Notes under the pieces: model-generated
Told to the model about the DNA's origin: nothing
The model's input: the letters and a program-made list of their open reading frames with translations, nothing else
Database searches by the model: none
Translations under genes and position numbers: made by a program
Assembly (NCBI GenBank): GCA_028223895.1
Contig: JAOIVE010000005.1
Coordinates: 1 to 63,744, forward strand
DNA from: Rickettsiales bacterium
GTDB taxonomy: Bacteria > Pseudomonadota > Alphaproteobacteria > Rickettsiales > UBA6187
DNA: 63,744 nt
Direction: 5' to 3'
In this document: piece by piece, positions 21,782 to 32,406 of the stretch
How positions within the stretch are numbered: the first letter of the stretch is position 1
How the letters are laid out: each line of letters opens with the position of its first letter

Positions 21782-22142
21782 TACAGAAATGATGGACGAT
21801 CTTTAGCATTTTATCAGGTTGAAAAGGCTTAACCATCCAACCTGTAACTCCGGCTTCGCGACCTTCTGTTTTAATTTTTTCGTTGGATTCTGTGGTAAGA
21901 GCAATTACTGGCGTATCTTTATGGCCATATTCTTTTCTTATGTGTTTTATCAGTTCGATGCCATTTATTTTAGGCATGTTTATATCGGTTATGATAAGAG
22001 CAAAATGATGTTCCTGAAGTATTGAAAGGGCGTGAGCGCCATCTTCTGCTTCAATAATTTCGTAACCTTCAGCAGATAACACAGTTGAGATCATGGTGCG
22101 AATAGTTTTTGAATCATCAACTGCAAGGATTTTAGCGCCCAT
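21771..22142 (-). CDS. CheY-like single-domain response regulator
   Basis: ILAVDDSKTIRTMI...IITDINMPKINGIELI...TGWMVKPF. Confidence 0.92.
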   Translation of the reverse strand: MGAKILAVDDSKTIRTMISTVLSAEGYEIIEAEDGAHALSILQEHHFALIITDINMPKINGIELIKHIRKEYGHKDTPVIALTTESNEKIKTEGREAGVTGWMVKPFQPDKMLKIVHHFCTIS

Positions 22143-22164
22143 ATTAGCAAGCTCTAACTAACTT

Positions 22165-22530
22165 TTAGGCACAAAGCCTGTTAACTATCATAAGCATCTT
22201 TTCAGGATTAAATGGCTTAACCATCCAACCATTAGCACCGGCTGCTTTTCCTCTTTCCTTCATTGAGTCGCCACCTTCTGTTGTCAGCGCTATTATAGGT
22301 GTGCTTTTGTGATTATCTATACTGCGCAATTTAGTGATAAATTCAATTCCATCCATATTCGGCATGTTGATATCTGTTATTATCATATCAATATTATTTT
22401 TTTCTATCACGGAAAGAGCCTCTTGGCCGTCTTCTGCTTCTAGCACATCATATCCGGCATTTTTCAAGGCTTCTGAGACCATATTGCGCATAGTTTTAGA
22501 ATCATCAACTGTAAGAATACATTTTGCCAT
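22165..22530 (-). CDS. CheY-like single-domain response regulator (paralog of neighbour)
   Basis: CILTVDDSKTMRNMV...IITDINMPNMDGIEFI...NGWMVKPF. Confidence 0.92.
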   Translation of the reverse strand: MAKCILTVDDSKTMRNMVSEALKNAGYDVLEAEDGQEALSVIEKNNIDMIITDINMPNMDGIEFITKLRSIDNHKSTPIIALTTEGGDSMKERGKAAGANGWMVKPFNPEKMLMIVNRLCA

Positions 22531-22599
22531 AATACAACCCAAAATATTTGAATTTTACCATGCTATATCTAAAGTTGACTTTAGGCAATTAAATTTATG

Positions 22600-23811
22600 C
22601 TAATAGTTTAAATATTTTAATAAATCCTGGCTGGTTGGAAGGTAATCATTATCCTCCCAATATTCTTCAGCCTTTTTTAATAAGTCACCCATTTGTTTTC
22701 CGGGGGAAACTTTTTTTGCAATAAGGTCCTTTCCTGAAAGAGGAAATGTAGGAGCTTTCCAACTATTTGCAAGGTCATATATTTCTTTATAAAAAGATCT
22801 ATTAGGATAATCTATGGAGGCGAAAACTATAGAAATATCTTTTGTCCGATCATTGCCAATTTTACGAATAATTCTTTTTTGTTCAGCTATAGGCATATTT
22901 ATTGAAAATTTTGCTTTTGCAAAGCGTATATCCATTATCTTTTGCCCATATCTGTTAGAAAATTTCCAATTGCTGATTATGGATAAAGCATCTTTTTGCG
23001 TTAGATCAGGAATAAAGTAAAGCAATAAGGCAAAGCGTAACATCGCATCAATTTTAAGGTTCCATTGCTCTTCAATTTCATGGATTTTATGCATATAATT
23101 GTAATTACCTAAATCTGGAAGGATGTTTTCCAATATTTTTGAGCTAATCATTAGATCAATAGTTTCTGCGGCCATTTTAGAATATAATAATTTTATTACT
23201 TCGTTCTGAATTCTTTCGCCGGAAAGCTCAGATAATTTGTCTTTATATTTTATGCATGCATTAAGTGACTCTGCGTCAGGCTTATCTGTTGCAAATCGCG
23301 CATAGAATCTAAAGAAACGTAATATTCTTAAATAATCCTCACGGCAGCGCTCTTCAGGATTGCCAACAAAACGTATAATTCCTGACTTTAAATCATCCTG
23401 ACCGTTAAAATAGTCATAAATCTTACCTTTATTATCCATATATAAGGCGTTTATAGTAAAGTCGCGCCGTGCGGCATCCTCTTCCCATTTATCAGTAAAG
23501 CTAACTTCTGCATGTCTGCCATCACAATTAGTGTCTTTACGCAAAGTTGTTATTTCAATGTTTTCTTCTTTGATAACAGCCGTGATAGTTCCATGCTCTA
23601 TTCCAGTTGGAATAGCCTTTATATTACAAGATTTTAATTTTGATAAAACCTCTTCGGGGGTTAATGAGGTTGCCATATCAATGTCGTTGATAGGCTTATT
23701 GATGAGATGGTCGCGTACGCATCCACCTACAAACCTTACATTATCAGCCCCAAGGGCATTAAATATTTCTATAGCTCCGGGGTTGTTAGTTAAACTATAT
23801 TTATTGGGCAT
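22600..23811 (-). CDS. CCA tRNA nucleotidyltransferase / poly(A) polymerase family
   Basis: VRFVGGCVRDHLINKPINDIDMATSLTPEEVL; RRDFTINALYMD. Confidence 0.93.
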   Translation of the reverse strand: MPNKYSLTNNPGAIEIFNALGADNVRFVGGCVRDHLINKPINDIDMATSLTPEEVLSKLKSCNIKAIPTGIEHGTITAVIKEENIEITTLRKDTNCDGRHAEVSFTDKWEEDAARRDFTINALYMDNKGKIYDYFNGQDDLKSGIIRFVGNPEERCREDYLRILRFFRFYARFATDKPDAESLNACIKYKDKLSELSGERIQNEVIKLLYSKMAAETIDLMISSKILENILPDLGNYNYMHKIHEIEEQWNLKIDAMLRFALLLYFIPDLTQKDALSIISNWKFSNRYGQKIMDIRFAKAKFSINMPIAEQKRIIRKIGNDRTKDISIVFASIDYPNRSFYKEIYDLANSWKAPTFPLSGKDLIAKKVSPGKQMGDLLKKAEEYWEDNDYLPTSQDLLKYLNY

Positions 23812-24091
23812 TAGATTTAACCTTGCTTGGAACCAGCTCATTACCTTCAAAATGTGATGGTATATAAGTTTCAGACTCCCCATACACATCTATAAAAATA
23901 TATAAAATGCATAGCAATGAAATAATTAATATAGATGAAACTGTAAGAATAATCGGCCCTTCGCCTAATTTTGGTTTTTTTTCCTTATCAGCGGCCTTTT
24001 TACGAGCATAAAAAAGCCATATTAAATATAATAACGCAGGAATAAGAGCCGGCCAGAATTTAGTAATGATTATTTTAAATATTGCTAACAT
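23801..24091 (-). CDS. Small membrane protein (DUF6111-like)
   Basis: Two TM segments; position upstream of CCA enzyme. Confidence 0.6.
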   Translation of the reverse strand: MLAIFKIIITKFWPALIPALLYLIWLFYARKKAADKEKKPKLGEGPIILTVSSILIISLLCILYIFIDVYGESETYIPSHFEGNELVPSKVKSNAQ

Positions 24092-24129
24092 TATTAAATT
24101 TCCAACTTTTACAATAAATTATTATAGTT

Positions 24130-25026
24130 TCAGGATTTTTGAGCTTTTATTCCCAATAGCTGGCAAATACTTATAATTAACTCAGAACGATTCAGCGTAT
24201 AAAAATGCAAACTTTCAAAGCCTTCCTGAATTAAAAATCTGCATTGCTCTAAAGCAACAGACAATGCGACATCGTTATGTAGCTGCGCATTATCCTCAGT
24301 TCCGTCAAATAAATCTACAAGCCATTTTGGCACATCAGCTCCGCAACGCTGACTAAAATTACGCGATTGCTGAAAGTTATATATTGGCATAATTCCAGGG
24401 ATAATAGGAATAGTAACACCAGCTTTGCGGGCTTTTTCAACAAATCTCAAAATTACATCATTATCAAAACAATATTGCATTACAGCTCTGTCTGCTCCTG
24501 CATCCTGCTTGCGTTTGAGATGCTCAATATCAGCCTCTAATGATGATGCTTGCGGGTGCTTCTCAGGATATGCAGCAACTGTTATATCAAAATTTCCAAG
24601 TTTCTTAAGACCAGTTACCAGCTGGTCGGCATATGCATAACCGCCGGGAGTGGGCACATATTCACCTTTCATGCCAGGAACATCTCCGCGTAATGCAATA
24701 ATGTGATTTACACCAATCTCAAGATATTTTTGAGCAACTTCATTTATTTCATCTTTAGTTGCACTAACGCATGTTAAATGAGCCGCTGGAACAACGCCCG
24801 TATGGTTCTTAATATATTCTATGGTTTCATAGGTCGCATCTTTTGATGATCCTCCGGCTCCATAAGTAACCGATACTAATGTTGGGTTAAAAGGGCTTAA
24901 TTGAGAAATTACACTCTCCAACTGTTCCCTTGCTTCTGGAGTTTTAGTAGGAAAGAACTCAAAAGATATAGTAGGAAGTTTAGGTGCAAGCTTATCCTTT
25001 AATTGTAATATGGATTTTGATGTCAT
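24130..25026 (-). CDS. metF: Methylenetetrahydrofolate reductase
   Basis: ISFEFFPTKTPEAREQL, VSVTYGAGGSSKDATYETI, HLTCVSATKDEI. Confidence 0.95.
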   Translation of the reverse strand: MTSKSILQLKDKLAPKLPTISFEFFPTKTPEAREQLESVISQLSPFNPTLVSVTYGAGGSSKDATYETIEYIKNHTGVVPAAHLTCVSATKDEINEVAQKYLEIGVNHIIALRGDVPGMKGEYVPTPGGYAYADQLVTGLKKLGNFDITVAAYPEKHPQASSLEADIEHLKRKQDAGADRAVMQYCFDNDVILRFVEKARKAGVTIPIIPGIMPIYNFQQSRNFSQRCGADVPKWLVDLFDGTEDNAQLHNDVALSVALEQCRFLIQEGFESLHFYTLNRSELIISICQLLGIKAQKS

Positions 25027-25029
25027 TAT

Positions 25030-25488
25030 TTAAGCGCCTTCCTCCCATTTGCCTTTTTCATTTTGTTGCCAATAAACAAGCTCGTGACCATCTTTCTTAA
25101 GTTCTTTCCAGTGATTACGCGCCAGTGACGTTTGCTCGTCATTATTGCCATCAAAAAGATAGAGGCAGCGAGCAAAATTATCTATTTGTAAATCTGGAGA
25201 TACATTATCCAGTATCACTAAGATTGATGCGCCATTTGGGTGCTCGTTATCATTGGCGTTGGTTAAATATATTGGCTGCTCTTGAGGAAAAATATCCTCT
25301 TTACTGCCGTGGGGCAAAAAGAATTTTGTTGTATATGTCCATAGCTGTTTATTAAGAGCAGCAGTATTTTGTGCGTTAGCAGAAATTACCAATGCCCTTT
25401 GATCATTTTGTATAACTTTCTCCAATAGTTTAGGCAGAGCCTTTTCCACCGGAGATTTTGTCAGATGATAAAAATTAATTGCGGCCAT
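25030..25488 (-). CDS. holC: DNA polymerase III subunit chi
   Basis: INFYHLTKSPVEKALPKLLEKV; typical alphaproteobacterial neighbour of pepA. Confidence 0.85.
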   Translation of the reverse strand: MAAINFYHLTKSPVEKALPKLLEKVIQNDQRALVISANAQNTAALNKQLWTYTTKFFLPHGSKEDIFPQEQPIYLTNANDNEHPNGASILVILDNVSPDLQIDNFARCLYLFDGNNDEQTSLARNHWKELKKDGHELVYWQQNEKGKWEEGA

Positions 25489-25499
25489 TTATTCAGGTC

Positions 25500-26987
25500 C
25501 TATTTTCCCTCATAGTTATCTGACACGAAGCGATCAAGCAAGCGAACACCAAAGCCAGTTGCTCCTTTAGGACAAATATCTTTTTCTTCTTTCGTCCACG
25601 CAACGCCTGCAATGTCAAGGTGACACCACTCAACGCCATCTTTGATAAAGCGTTGAAGGAACTGCGCAGCAGTAATGCTTCCTGCTCCACGTCCAGAGCT
25701 GATATTTTGCATATCTGCTATAGGAGAATCAAGTAATTTATCATATTCTTCACCCAGAGGAAATCTCCAAACCCTCTCATTAGTATCGCTTCCAGCTGCA
25801 CTTAACTGCTTTGCAAGCTTGTCACTATTGGTAAATAGCCCTGCATATTGATCTCCAAGTGCAATGACAATTGCGCCAGTTAATGTTGCTAAATCAATAA
25901 CAACTTTAGGCTTAAATGTTTCCTGGCAATATGTTAATGCATCGCATAATACCAAACGGCCTTCGGCATCAGTATTAAGAACTTCGACAGTTTGTCCAGA
26001 CATTGAAGTTACAACGTCGCTAGGGCGTTGAGCGTTTGATCCTGGCATATTTTCAACCAGACCAATTACGCCAACGGCATTAATTTTTGCTTTACGTCCT
26101 GCAAGCGCCTTCATAACACCGACAACCGCAGCAGATCCGCCCATATCATATTTCATGTCTTCCATGCCTAAAGAAGGCTTTAGGGATATTCCACCAGTAT
26201 CAAATGTCACACCTTTGCCTACAAAAGCAATAGGAGGGTCTTTTTTATCAGAACCATTATATTCAATAACAACTAAGCGCGCTTCTTTTTCAGACCCTTG
26301 AGCAACTCCCAAGAGTGCTCCCATACCAAGCTTATGCATAGCATTGCGATCCAATACCTTAACAGTCGCGCCACTTATATTAAGCTCACCTTTAACAATA
26401 TCGGCATATGATTGTGGGTATAAAATGTTAGGTGGCTCTGTAACTACATCACGGCTTAAAAATACACCTTCTGCAACTTTATCAAATTTATCAAAAAGAG
26501 TTTCTGCATTGCCATGGCCCTCGCAAACAATTGTTGTTTTTTTGAAAGTTGGCAGTTTGTCATCTTCCTGTTTGGTTTTATATTTATCAAAGCGATATGA
26601 TTTTAACTTGATTCCATAAGCAATATTTGCAGCTGCAATATAAGGATCTTTAACCTGACCAACGCAAATACACGCAGAAGATGATTTATTGCTATTAACC
26701 TTTGTATAGATTTTTCCGCCAATAGATTGCGCATCGTTTTGAGAAAGATTTTTTTCCTTACCTGTTCCTATTATGGTTATAAGCTCGCAGTTTAAATCTT
26801 TAGGAGCGGTTATATCTATAGTTTGCCCCGTTTTGCCCTTAAAGTTCTGAAATTTAATGGCTCGGGAGATTAATTTATCGGATTTTTGGTCAATATCTTT
26901 TAGTTCCTTGCTGAAATTCAGAGATTCAGATACAAGAAAAACCAATGCCTGATTTTTTTTAATATTCTTGGAGAATTTGATTTCCAT
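25500..26987 (-). CDS. pepA: Leucyl aminopeptidase (M17)
   Basis: VGKGVTFDTGGISLKPS, NTDAEGRLVLCDALTY. Confidence 0.97.
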   Translation of the reverse strand: MEIKFSKNIKKNQALVFLVSESLNFSKELKDIDQKSDKLISRAIKFQNFKGKTGQTIDITAPKDLNCELITIIGTGKEKNLSQNDAQSIGGKIYTKVNSNKSSSACICVGQVKDPYIAAANIAYGIKLKSYRFDKYKTKQEDDKLPTFKKTTIVCEGHGNAETLFDKFDKVAEGVFLSRDVVTEPPNILYPQSYADIVKGELNISGATVKVLDRNAMHKLGMGALLGVAQGSEKEARLVVIEYNGSDKKDPPIAFVGKGVTFDTGGISLKPSLGMEDMKYDMGGSAAVVGVMKALAGRKAKINAVGVIGLVENMPGSNAQRPSDVVTSMSGQTVEVLNTDAEGRLVLCDALTYCQETFKPKVVIDLATLTGAIVIALGDQYAGLFTNSDKLAKQLSAAGSDTNERVWRFPLGEEYDKLLDSPIADMQNISSGRGAGSITAAQFLQRFIKDGVEWCHLDIAGVAWTKEEKDICPKGATGFGVRLLDRFVSDNYEGK

Positions 26988-27096
26988 ACTGATACCCTCT
27001 ATAATTTTAGTCCAGTAATGTTATTATCGTCTTTTTTGCCGCTTGGAAAGTATTACTTGGAAAAACTTATATTAATTTACAAAAAATATGTGAAAT

Positions 27097-27912
27097 ATGA
27101 AAAACTATACAAAAATAATGTGCATAATTGTAATTTTGCAACTTATAGGATGTGTTTCTCCAAAAACAAATTATCCAACAATAGATCAGCACGAGTTGCA
27201 ATTAGAAACCCAGCGTCATAATCAGCTGGCTGCCGATGCTAAATTAAAAAAGGAACTTGCAGCACGACGTAAGTTTCAGGATAAGAAAAACCGCCTATTT
27301 GACGTTTCATCATATATATTAACAGGTGGAGTCAGACTATGTAAAAAAATGAATCTTCCTGTCGATGAGTGTTTTTACGAATTTGAACTTTTAGATTCGG
27401 GCACTACAAATGCCTATACTGACGGCAAAAAAATATTCATCACAACAGCGATGATGAATTTTTGCAAGACAGACGAAGAGTTGGCAATAGTTTTGGGGCA
27501 TGAATATGCCCATAATATAATGGGTCATATAAAATCAAAGCAAACAAATATGCTTTTTGGCTCTGCTTTGGGCGTTTTGCTTGATGCCGCCGCATCAAGT
27601 CAGGGCATAGAAACAGGTTCTGCCTTTAATAAATTAGGCTCACAAGTAGGAGCATTGAGCTATTCTCAGGAGTTTGAAAAAGAAGCAGATTATGTAGGGC
27701 TTTATATTACATCAATTTCAGGGTATAATGTTGATACCGCGCCGGATTTTTGGCGACGAATGTCGATCCGCGATCATAGATCGATTAACTCAGGTAGGAC
27801 GCATCCTTCTAATCCGGCAAGAACTCTTGCCTTAAGCAAAGTGGTTCAGGAAATAGCAAATAAGAAGAAGGCAGGTCTGGTTTTAACGCCTGATATTAAA
27901 TTAAGAAAGTGA
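27097..27912 (+). CDS. M48 family metallopeptidase lipoprotein
   Basis: Lipobox LIGC; VLGHEYAHNIMGH; EKEADYVGLY. Confidence 0.9.
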   Translation: MKNYTKIMCIIVILQLIGCVSPKTNYPTIDQHELQLETQRHNQLAADAKLKKELAARRKFQDKKNRLFDVSSYILTGGVRLCKKMNLPVDECFYEFELLDSGTTNAYTDGKKIFITTAMMNFCKTDEELAIVLGHEYAHNIMGHIKSKQTNMLFGSALGVLLDAAASSQGIETGSAFNKLGSQVGALSYSQEFEKEADYVGLYITSISGYNVDTAPDFWRRMSIRDHRSINSGRTHPSNPARTLALSKVVQEIANKKKAGLVLTPDIKLRK

Positions 27913-27915
27913 TAA

Positions 27916-28302
27916 ATGAAAAATTATATTAACCTTATATTGTCGATAATATTAGTATTTCTTTTAACATCCTGCGGCGAAGAAAAGCCTGATCCAAGGA
28001 AAAAATATAAATATAATGTGCTTATAAGAGAGGTGAGATCGCCTGATTTTCGCTATCAATACAGAACTTTTTATGCAGGAACAACAATTGGCCTTGCCTC
28101 ATGTGGGATAATCGGCAGAAAGGCTATGAAAGAAAGATATCCTCATGAATTAGTAGATGGCGAGTGGAAAATTGTCTGCTGTCTTGACCAGGGTGGATAT
28201 AATTGTAAGGAAGAGCACAGGCCTGGTGATTATTCAGTTCCATATGATGAATGGCTTAATGATCCTAAAAGTCATATAAAACCAAGAAGAAAAAAATTAT
28301 AG
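27916..28302 (+). CDS. Hypothetical lipoprotein
   Basis: Signal with LLTSC lipobox; follows M48 gene by a few nt. Confidence 0.75.
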   Translation: MKNYINLILSIILVFLLTSCGEEKPDPRKKYKYNVLIREVRSPDFRYQYRTFYAGTTIGLASCGIIGRKAMKERYPHELVDGEWKIVCCLDQGGYNCKEEHRPGDYSVPYDEWLNDPKSHIKPRRKKL

Positions 28303-28396
28303 CATTTATTATTTACTCCTGTAGGTTGTGGAAATACTATATTTGTTACTTTTCAAAGAATAATTAAGCGCAAATCATGTAAAGGGCATACATTAA

Positions 28397-29755
28397 ATGA
28401 CTGCAGATTTAAATAAAACCATTCTAAAATACGATCAGCAAGTTCCAAGATATACGAGCTATCCAACGGCTCCACATTTTAGTGCGGATATGGATGGCAA
28501 TAAATATGCAAAATGGTTGAGTAATCTGGCGGATGATCAGGGAATATCATTATATTTTCACATACCATTTTGTGTGAAAATGTGCTCATATTGCGGATGC
28601 CATACAACCATAACAAACAGATATGATCCTATAGAGGAATATGTAAGAATTTTACTTGATGAAATAAGGCTTGTTGCAAAAAATATTGGTAAAAAGAAGA
28701 TTGTATCTGATATACATTTTGGCGGCGGGTCACCAAGTTTTCTTAGAAATGAAGATTTTCTGCAAATTATGCAAGTTACAAGACAGCTATTTGATATTGC
28801 AGAAAATGCAGAAATTGCTGTTGAAATTGATCCTAGAAACATCACCGAAGACAAGGTTGCAGCCTATGCACAAGCTGGAGTTAATCGCATTAGTATGGGT
28901 GTGCAGGATTTAAATGAAGATGTCCAAATTGCAATAAATCGTGTGCAGCCATTTGAAATGGTCAAGCAAACAGTAGATTATTTACGCCAATATGGGATTA
29001 ATGCCATTAATATGGATCTTATATATGGCCTGCCATTGCAGAGTCTTGAGTATATTAAAAAATCCGTTGAGCTTGTTGCCTCTTTAAATCCAAATAGAAT
29101 AGCGTTATTTGGCTATGCGCACGTGCCATGGATGAAATCACATATGCGCCTTATAAAAGATGAAGATTTACCAAATGCCTGCTCTCGTCTTGATTTATAT
29201 AATCTGGCAGTAGAGGAAATATGCAAAAGAGGTTACACACAAGTGGGGATAGATCATTTTGTAAAAGATGATGATAATATGGCGATAGCATTAAAGAATA
29301 AAAAGCTACATCGTAACTTTCAGGGTTATACTACCCATAAAACATCAGTTTTAATTGGAATGGGCGCTTCTTCCATAGGTGCTTTTCCTGAAGGCTATGT
29401 ACAAAATAATACTAATATAAAACTTTATAAAGAGGCCATTGCAGAAGGTAAATTGCCAATAATAAAAGGTATAGAAATAAATGATGATGATCGTTTGCGC
29501 AGAGATATTATAAATTCAATAATGTGCGATATGGAAGTTGATATTGAGAAAATTTGCGCCCGCCACGGTGTTTCTTCTGATATTTTTATTAGCAATATTG
29601 CAGAGATTCAAACTCTTGCAAAAGATGGGCTGGTTTTTATTGACGGTATGAAGATAAAAATGAATTTAAAAGCCAGGTCATTAGCAAGAATAGTTTGTGC
29701 AGCTTTTGACAAATATCTGAAAAAAGAAGAGAAAAAGCATTCAATGGCTGTTTAG
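28397..29755 (+). CDS. hemN: Oxygen-independent coproporphyrinogen III oxidase
   Basis: RYTSYPTAPHFS, YFHIPFCVKMCSYCGCHT, HFGGGSPSFL. Confidence 0.95.
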   Translation: MTADLNKTILKYDQQVPRYTSYPTAPHFSADMDGNKYAKWLSNLADDQGISLYFHIPFCVKMCSYCGCHTTITNRYDPIEEYVRILLDEIRLVAKNIGKKKIVSDIHFGGGSPSFLRNEDFLQIMQVTRQLFDIAENAEIAVEIDPRNITEDKVAAYAQAGVNRISMGVQDLNEDVQIAINRVQPFEMVKQTVDYLRQYGINAINMDLIYGLPLQSLEYIKKSVELVASLNPNRIALFGYAHVPWMKSHMRLIKDEDLPNACSRLDLYNLAVEEICKRGYTQVGIDHFVKDDDNMAIALKNKKLHRNFQGYTTHKTSVLIGMGASSIGAFPEGYVQNNTNIKLYKEAIAEGKLPIIKGIEINDDDRLRRDIINSIMCDMEVDIEKICARHGVSSDIFISNIAEIQTLAKDGLVFIDGMKIKMNLKARSLARIVCAAFDKYLKKEEKKHSMAV

Positions 29756-29869
29756 CCGACAGTTTTGTTTTGCAAGCGTGAGTGTCATTCAGAAAACCCG
29801 GAAATGATTATTTATCTTAATTATGCGCTAAATATCCATTATTTAATGTAAAAAATAAAACAACTAATC

Positions 29870-30070
29870 ATTATCAAACTAACCTGATTGTGTACGACCT
29901 ATATTTTTGCCTTCTTTGCTCACTAACAAGATCTTTCCATTTTGTGTCTTCTGCAACTGACGAACGCCCTTCTTCGGCAGCGCCATCTGCTGCTGGCACA
30001 TACTGGCCTTGCCTTTCATCAATGTTACACTTATATTGCAAATTGATTTTAAAATTAAGAAATTAAAAGA
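29870..30070 (-). pseudogene. Internally deleted copy of the pentapeptide-repeat gene: 5' region plus C-terminal tail
   Basis: Reverse complement matches 11771-11818 (upstream) joined directly to the part of the gene near 13020-13190 (tail). Confidence 0.8.
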
Positions 30071-30090
30071 CTATATATCTTATATATGAA

Positions 30091-31164
30091 TTACGCCTTA
30101 GTTTTGCCTTTTAGTTTGTATACATATTTAATTACTTCGGCTACAGCATTATAATGCTCAAGTGGAATTTCCTGATCCAGTTCAACAGAGCTGAATAATG
30201 CGCGCGTAAGAGGCGGGTTTTCAACTATTGGAATATCATTTTCCTTGGCAATCTCACGTATTTTAAGAGCGATTAAATCCTGACCTTTTGCGATTAATAC
30301 AGGCGCGTTATTGATTTTTTCATCATATTTTAATGCAACCGAATAGTGAGTCGGGTTGGTTAGGACTACATCAGCATTTGGAACTTCTGACATCATTCTA
30401 TTGCGCGCTCTTTCTGCCCTTATTTCACGTAATTTTGCTTTTACTTCCGGATTTCCTTCAGTCTGTTTAAATTCTTCCTTAATATCCTGCTTAGACATTC
30501 GCAAGGATTTTATATATTCATATTTTTGATAAACAAAATCTACAGCTGCCACAAGGGCGATAAATATGCATATCCCTATCATCACTCTTGTTGCTAATGT
30601 TCCTAAAAACAACATTATATCAATAATGCTTAAACTATGAAGAATTTTGAACTTTTCAAATTCAGGATATGCGGCAATAAAGATAATAACCCCAACCAGA
30701 GCTATTTTAAAAATGCCTTTTAAAAATTCAACGAAGCTTTTTAAGGAAAAAATTCTTTTTATGCCCTGTAGTGGTGATATTCGTTCTAGCTTGAATCCTA
30801 ATGATTCGGTGGAAAATAGCAATCCATGTTGAATTATTCCCGCTATAAATATTGCGATAATTACAATGGCAAGAGGAGTAGCCATTATTATTAATATATC
30901 AATTAACAGTTCTGAAGAAAATTGTGGGACTGAATAGCTGCTAACATCAATCAGATGAGGTTCGGATATATATCGATGTAATTTTATCGATATATTCTTC
31001 ATAATTGGTGGCAAGCCAACTGCAATCAACAAAGAAAAGATAAGCAATATGAAAAAGCTGTTAACTTCACGCGAAGATGGAACCTGCCCTTTTTTTACCG
31101 CATCGTCGAGGCGCTTCTGCGTCGGCTCCTCGGTTTTTTGGGAATCATCCTGTTCTTCGGCCAT
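30091..31164 (-). CDS. flhB: Flagellar biosynthesis protein FlhB
   Basis: EEPTQKRLDDAVKKGQVPSSREV; autocleavage NPTHYSVALKYD. Confidence 0.95.
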   Translation of the reverse strand: MAEEQDDSQKTEEPTQKRLDDAVKKGQVPSSREVNSFFILLIFSLLIAVGLPPIMKNISIKLHRYISEPHLIDVSSYSVPQFSSELLIDILIIMATPLAIVIIAIFIAGIIQHGLLFSTESLGFKLERISPLQGIKRIFSLKSFVEFLKGIFKIALVGVIIFIAAYPEFEKFKILHSLSIIDIMLFLGTLATRVMIGICIFIALVAAVDFVYQKYEYIKSLRMSKQDIKEEFKQTEGNPEVKAKLREIRAERARNRMMSEVPNADVVLTNPTHYSVALKYDEKINNAPVLIAKGQDLIALKIREIAKENDIPIVENPPLTRALFSSVELDQEIPLEHYNAVAEVIKYVYKLKGKTKA

Positions 31165-31206
31165 AAAAATTTCGCTTTAAAATATTATAGTATTTTATCC
31201 ATATAA

Positions 31207-31977
31207 CTAAAATGCAAGAAAGTTGCTCATTGTTTCCTGATAATAATCCATAAACCACATCATAGTTGCAGATAATACAGTTAATAATATAAATATCCCT
31301 AATATTATCTGCATTGGTATAAGTACAAAAAATACCTGCATTTGAGGCATGAGCCTTCCCATTACACCTGCGCCCAAATATAATATTAGTCCCATTACTA
31401 TAATTGGCGATGACATTTTGAACCCAACCATAAAGCTTTCGGCCGCAACTTGTACAACGATATTTGAAAATCCCTCCACAGGAAGACTGCTATTTGGTAT
31501 AAAAATTTCATAGCTATCCAATATGCCTTGTAAGAATAAATAGTGAGTTCCAGAGGTAAAAATCAGCAATATAGCTAAAAATGACATGAATGTACCAATG
31601 GCAGAGCTTTGTCCGCCTTGAGTTGGATCAAACATATTTGCTGCTGCAAGACCCATCTGATAAGAAATTATCATTCCGGCTACATGCAATGCACTCATAA
31701 CTAATCTTGCAATAACTCCAAAAAATACTCCTATTAATATTTCAGAAAAGATATAAATAAACATTGTTATCATGGATGCTGGAATTGCCGGGAGCATTTT
31801 TTTGATTACAGGCAGGATTATTAATGATAATCCCAGAGCTATTATCAGCCTGCTTCTGGGCGATATAAAGGTTTCTCCTATGGAAGGCAGGAGCATAATT
31901 GCAGCTCCAATGCGGCAGAATATCAAAAAAAACGCAAAGATAGTTTCCGTAGTAATTTCTGCAAGCAGTGATTCCAT
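31207..31977 (-). CDS. fliR: Flagellar biosynthesis protein FliR
   Basis: [34 protein letters not shown]; adjacent to flhB. Confidence 0.93.
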   Translation of the reverse strand: MESLLAEITTETIFAFFLIFCRIGAAIMLLPSIGETFISPRSRLIIALGLSLIILPVIKKMLPAIPASMITMFIYIFSEILIGVFFGVIARLVMSALHVAGMIISYQMGLAAANMFDPTQGGQSSAIGTFMSFLAILLIFTSGTHYLFLQGILDSYEIFIPNSSLPVEGFSNIVVQVAAESFMVGFKMSSPIIVMGLILYLGAGVMGRLMPQMQVFFVLIPMQIILGIFILLTVLSATMMWFMDYYQETMSNFLAF

Positions 31978-32049
31978 AGTTTTTCTAACTTGATATATTC
32001 AAACAGGTATTTTATAGATAGCGTAAATCAAATTAGGAGTTTTTGTAAA

Positions 32050-32385
32050 GTGCCGAAGATAATTTTTATTATGTCAGATGGAGAAGAAAAAGAGATTGAT
32101 GCGCCAAATGGTCTGTCAGTTCTGGAAATAGCCCATAAAAACGATATATCGCTTGAAGGTGCATGTGAGGGTTCTTTAGCTTGTTCCACTTGCCATGTAA
32201 TAGTTGATGAGGACTATTTTGATCTTCTGGATGAGCCTAGCGAAGATGAAGAAGATATGCTTGATTTGGCTTTTGGGCTGGAGCCTACATCTCGCCTTGG
32301 TTGTCAGATCAAAATGACAGATGGTTTAGATGGTCTGGTTGTGCGTGTTCCTTCAGAAACAAGAAATATCGCTTTGGATAAATAA
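32050..32385 (+). CDS. fdx: 2Fe-2S ferredoxin (GTG start likely)
   Basis: [44 protein letters not shown]. Confidence 0.93.
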   Translation: MPKIIFIMSDGEEKEIDAPNGLSVLEIAHKNDISLEGACEGSLACSTCHVIVDEDYFDLLDEPSEDEEDMLDLAFGLEPTSRLGCQIKMTDGLDGLVVRVPSETRNIALDK

Positions 32386-32406
32386 ACTTGTTAATGGTTT
32401 ATAATT

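Noticed and set aside
32388-32406. TTGTTAA/TTATAAT at 11-bp spacing before the carrier-like gene
   Set aside because: It abuts the start codon, leaving no room for a -10 and leader; likely chance in AT-rich sequence.
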